A stretch of DNA of 64,000 nt from Parundibacterium terreum (GTDB lineage: Bacteria > Pseudomonadota > Gammaproteobacteria > Burkholderiales > Burkholderiaceae_D). How positions within the stretch are numbered: position 1 is the stretch's first letter; every line of letters starts with the position of its first letter. The notes under the pieces were generated by a model. It ran no database searches. It was not told where the DNA came from and saw only the letters and a program-made list of their open reading frames with translations. Made by a program: the position numbers and the translations under genes. The stretch is from NCBI RefSeq assembly GCF_014636315.1, contig NZ_BMED01000001.1, forward strand, positions 1,431,941 to 1,495,940, given 5' to 3'. Of this stretch, positions 61,294 through 64,000 are shown one piece after another.

Positions 61294-63426
61294 ATGAAGA
61301 AGAAACTGTTATGGATAGCGCTTGCGTTTGCTACGGCGACTCAGGCGTTCGCGCTGGAACCTGCTGCGCCGCCGCTGTTACTGCCATTACAGCAACAATC
61401 CCAGGCCGCCAACCTGTCTGCGCGTTTCCTGACCCGCTTCCACTACAAGGCGGTACCGCTGGATGATGCGATGTCGGAAAAGATTTTCGACCGCTACCTG
61501 AAATCGCTGGACCCGGAAAAACTCTTCTTTGTGCAGGCCGACATAGACCAGTTCGCCAGCGCCCGCACCAAGCTCGATGATGCGATCTATAGCGAAGACC
61601 TGAACATCCCTTTCCTGATTTTCAACCTGTACGAAAAACGTACGGTAGAACGGCTGACCTATGCGCGCAGCCTGCTGAAGCAGGGCTTCACGTTTGATAC
61701 GCAGGAAAGCTACGAGCTGACACGGGAAAAACAACCCTGGCCGAAGTCCGAAGATGAAGTCCGTGACATCTGGCGCAAGCGTGTCAAGAACGACTGGCTG
61801 CGCCTGAAACTGGCCGGCAAGGATGAAAAAGCGATACGCGAAACGCTGACCAAGCGTTACGACAACTCCATCTCGCGCGTGTACAAGGTGAAGAGCGAAG
61901 ATGTATTCCAGATTTTCATGAACGCGTATGCGATGTCGATAGAGCCGCATACCAATTATCTGGGCCCTAAAGCATCGGAAGACTTCGACATCCAGATGAA
62001 GCTGTCGCTGGTCGGTATAGGCGCGGTACTGCAGGAACGCGATGAATATACGACGATACGCGAGCTGGTACCCGGCGGCCCTGCGGCCTCTTCCGGCAAG
62101 CTGGCGGTAGGCGACCGCATTGTCGGCGTGGCCCAGGGAGAAAAAGGCGCAGTGACCGAAGTAATGGGCTGGCGCATTGACGACGTGGTCAAACTGATCC
62201 GTGGCGACAAGGACTCCAAGGTGTTGCTGGATGTATTGCCGGCAGATGCAGGCCCGGACGGCAAGCACAAAATGATCACGCTGGTGCGCGACAAGATCAC
62301 GCTGGAACAGCAATCGGCGAAAAAATCCATCATGAAGGTAAAGACTGCCACAGCGACCCGCCAGGTCGGTGTGATTTCTCTGCCTACCTTCTACCAGGAT
62401 TTCGATGGGCGCCGCAAAGGTGACAAGGATTACAAGAGCGCCACCCGCGACGTTGCGCGCCTGCTGGAAGAACTGAAAAAAGACAAGGTCGATACGGTGT
62501 TGATCGATTTGCGCAATAACGGCGGCGGTTCGCTGAACGAGGCGGTGGAACTGACCAGCCTGTTCATCGGCAAAGGCCCTGTCGTCCAGCAGCGTAATTC
62601 GCAAGGCAAGGTCACCGTGGAAAGCGACAATAATGCAGGTGTGGTCTGGAATGGCCCGCTGGGCGTACTGGTCAATCGCGGTTCTGCATCGGCCTCCGAG
62701 ATTTTTGCTGCTGCCATCCAGGATTACGGCCGTGGCCTGATCATCGGCGAGCCTAGCTTCGGCAAGGGCACCGTGCAAACCATGGTGGACCTGGACCAGA
62801 TCGCACAGAGCGACAAGCCCAAGTTTGGCGAGCTGAAAATGACGGTAGCGCAGTTCTTCCGCATCAATGGCGGCACTACGCAGTTGCGCGGCGTGACGCC
62901 GGATATCAACTTCCCTGTCATTTCGGATACGGAGAGCTTTGGCGAATCCAGCTACGACAATGCACTGGCCTGGGTACAGATCAAACCGGCTGACTACAAG
63001 CCTACCGGCGACCTGACCGACATGCTGCCGCTGCTGCAAATGCGCTATGAGGCACGCATCGCCAAAGAGAAGGATTTCCAGTACCTGCTGGAAGATGTCA
63101 ACGAGGCGAAAGCGCAGCGCAAGAAAAACCTGATCTCACTGAATGAAGCTGAGCGCCGCAAGGAACGCGATACGCAAGAAGCGAAGACCAAGGCACGCGA
63201 AAAAGCCAATGGCGGCAAGGACAAGTCCGATTACCAGGATGACGGCCTGCAAGCCAATGAACGCAACCTGACGGCTGACCTCGCTGCCGAAAAGGCCCGC
63301 AAGGATGCCAAGGACGTGATCCTGAATGAAGCAGCCAATGTGTTGGGTGATGAAGTGGACTTGCTGAAGACCAATCACAAGCTGGCGGCACGCGTATTGC
63401 CTGGAGCAGTAATCACGGCAGACTAA
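61294..63426 (+). CDS. prc: Tail-specific periplasmic protease Prc (S41A)
   Basis: 710 residues from ATG 61294, with GGAG 9 bases upstream; an in-frame start at 61267 lacks one. A signal peptide (KKKLLWIALAFATATQAFA) precedes an N-terminal domain, a PDZ domain (about 235-325, GIGAVLQERDEYTTIRELVPGGPA) and the S41 core. The catalytic dyad is S466 in NRGSASASEIF and K491 in GEPSFGKGTVQT, spaced 25 residues as in E. coli S452/K477. The C-terminal DUF3340 region is highly charged. Prc cleaves periplasmic proteins from their C-termini, including murein-synthesis factors. An intrinsic terminator follows. Confidence 0.95.
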   Translation: MKKKLLWIALAFATATQAFALEPAAPPLLLPLQQQSQAANLSARFLTRFHYKAVPLDDAMSEKIFDRYLKSLDPEKLFFVQADIDQFASARTKLDDAIYSEDLNIPFLIFNLYEKRTVERLTYARSLLKQGFTFDTQESYELTREKQPWPKSEDEVRDIWRKRVKNDWLRLKLAGKDEKAIRETLTKRYDNSISRVYKVKSEDVFQIFMNAYAMSIEPHTNYLGPKASEDFDIQMKLSLVGIGAVLQERDEYTTIRELVPGGPAASSGKLAVGDRIVGVAQGEKGAVTEVMGWRIDDVVKLIRGDKDSKVLLDVLPADAGPDGKHKMITLVRDKITLEQQSAKKSIMKVKTATATRQVGVISLPTFYQDFDGRRKGDKDYKSATRDVARLLEELKKDKVDTVLIDLRNNGGGSLNEAVELTSLFIGKGPVVQQRNSQGKVTVESDNNAGVVWNGPLGVLVNRGSASASEIFAAAIQDYGRGLIIGEPSFGKGTVQTMVDLDQIAQSDKPKFGELKMTVAQFFRINGGTTQLRGVTPDINFPVISDTESFGESSYDNALAWVQIKPADYKPTGDLTDMLPLLQMRYEARIAKEKDFQYLLEDVNEAKAQRKKNLISLNEAERRKERDTQEAKTKAREKANGGKDKSDYQDDGLQANERNLTADLAAEKARKDAKDVILNEAANVLGDEVDLLKTNHKLAARVLPGAVITAD

Positions 63427-63445
63427 ATGCCAAACAGCAGTAAAG

Positions 63446-63477
63446 AAAAAGCCGGGTTTGCGAACCCGGCTTTTTTT
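63446..63477 (+). terminator. Intrinsic terminator after prc
   Basis: GCCGGGTT (63451-63458), 4-base loop, AACCCGGC (63463-63470) and seven T residues to 63477. A-run on the left allows bidirectional use, covering the convergent M20 gene. Confidence 0.92.
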
Positions 63478-63524
63478 ATCCCGACTGAAGTTCAGGGAGG
63501 CACACCGTGCCCCGTTGAACTAAC

Positions 63525-64000
63525 TTAGGCTACTTGCTTGGTCGCCGCAGAAGCGATCACCTGCGCCACCGCTGCGGTCAGTTTTTTGCCGAAAGGTACG
63601 TGCAGGAATTCATTCGGTCCGTGCGCATTGGATTTTGGTCCCAGTACGCCGCACACCATGAACTGGGCTTTCGGGAAACCCTTCTCCAGCATGTTCATCA
63701 ACGGTATCGTGCCGCCCTGGCCGATATAGCCGCAAGGAGCGCCGAAGTACTGGTTGGACGCCTGATCCAGCGCCCGCGACAACCAAGGCTCTGTGGTCGG
63801 TGCATTCCAGCCGGTGGCAGAACCCTGGCTAGGCTTGAAGATGACCTTGGCGTTATACGGCGGATCCACTTCCAGCAAATTCTTCAGTTCTTCCACAGCC
63901 GGCGCTGCCTCTACCAAGGGCGGAAGACGGATGGACAGCTTGAAGGCCGTACGCGGGCGCAGCACATTGCCGGCATCCGCCAGCGGCGGCAAACCTTCTG
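63525..64000 (-). CDS. M20 family metallopeptidase/dipeptidase, C-terminal part
   Basis: The frame is open to the right edge of the window, so the N-terminal part is outside. About 157 residues are visible, starting EGLPPLADAGNVLRPRTAFKL at the edge and containing the C-terminal catalytic-domain features GYIGQGGTIPLMNM, VCGVLGPKSNAHGPNEFLHVP (the family's H-G-P-N-E motif, where the histidine is a metal ligand). It resembles M20 dipeptidases and acetylornithine deacetylase-like hydrolases; the specific substrate cannot be told. It converges on prc across the terminator. Confidence 0.87.
   Translation of the reverse strand, partial: EGLPPLADAGNVLRPRTAFKLSIRLPPLVEAAPAVEELKNLLEVDPPYNAKVIFKPSQGSATGWNAPTTEPWLSRALDQASNQYFGAPCGYIGQGGTIPLMNMLEKGFPKAQFMVCGVLGPKSNAHGPNEFLHVPFGKKLTAAVAQVIASAATKQVA

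Noticed and set aside
61387..63039. A 550-codon reverse-strand frame opposite prc.
   Set aside because: It is the antisense shadow of a well-recognised protease; composition is typical of GC-rich antisense frames.

Overview
The window reads as a contiguous piece of a betaproteobacterial chromosome, most likely Burkholderiales and probably Oxalobacteraceae (Herminiimonas/Janthinobacterium-like). This rests on the overall protein character (NikR, ModABC, CzcCBA, Prc, FlxA-like and YoaK proteins), the moderately GC-rich codon use, and a dispersed repeat of a kind I recall as common in that group. The genus is inference. No rRNA, tRNA, CRISPR array, integrase or transposase was seen.

Layout. 1-3.4 kb: end of a hybrid histidine kinase, a GNAT acetyltransferase, and an ECF sigma factor coupled to a proline-rich membrane protein (candidate anti-sigma). 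3.4-10.2 kb: a large VIT/vWA/TPR/DUF2135 surface-type protein, a small unknown protein and a multi-PAS sensor kinase. 10.2-21.1 kb: a metal-homeostasis block with a TonB-dependent receptor-nikR operon preceded by two NikR-like operators, a heavy-metal two-component system, and a divergent CzcB-CzcA-CzcC RND efflux operon of the divalent-cation type. 21.1-24.2 kb: a consensus sigma-70 promoter driving an apparently structured RNA or leader, then modABC (reverse strand) with a ModE-like box. 24.2-34.2 kb: a hypothetical protein, an operon of four tiny coupled ORFs, a small membrane protein and a MacA/MacB-type ABC export operon. The small membrane protein and the export operon each follow a sigma-54-type promoter and a cluster of GCGGACA/TGTCCGC elements. 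An NtrC-family regulator and its kinase follow, after a pair of inverted dispersed repeats.

34.2-64 kb is mostly housekeeping or accessory single genes: DUF1127, LysR, TM2, an RsbRD-type kinase, two divergent S9 peptidases, two diguanylate cyclases, FlxA-like, DUF945, RDD, a YiiD-type thioesterase, a cyclic-nucleotide-binding protein with an AI-2E-type exporter, free methionine-R-sulfoxide reductase, an Na+/H+ antiporter, a DJ-1/PfpI protein, an alpha/beta hydrolase, M28 peptidase, YoaK, a spermidine-synthase-like protein, YkgJ, EthD, a lipoprotein GDPD, a lone ParB-like protein, a COQ7-like hydroxylase, Prc protease and the end of an M20 peptidase.

The two most coherent regulatory stories are: (1) nickel/divalent metal control, in which NikR probably represses its own operon with an outer-membrane receptor while an RND pump under its own two-component system exports divalent cations; (2) a self-contained sigma-54 circuit, in which a kinase/NtrC-like pair probably activates two promoters carrying the same enhancer motif, one for a 108-residue unknown membrane protein and one for a four-gene MacAB-like exporter. 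The tiny-ORF operon and the structured RNA are the least explained elements.
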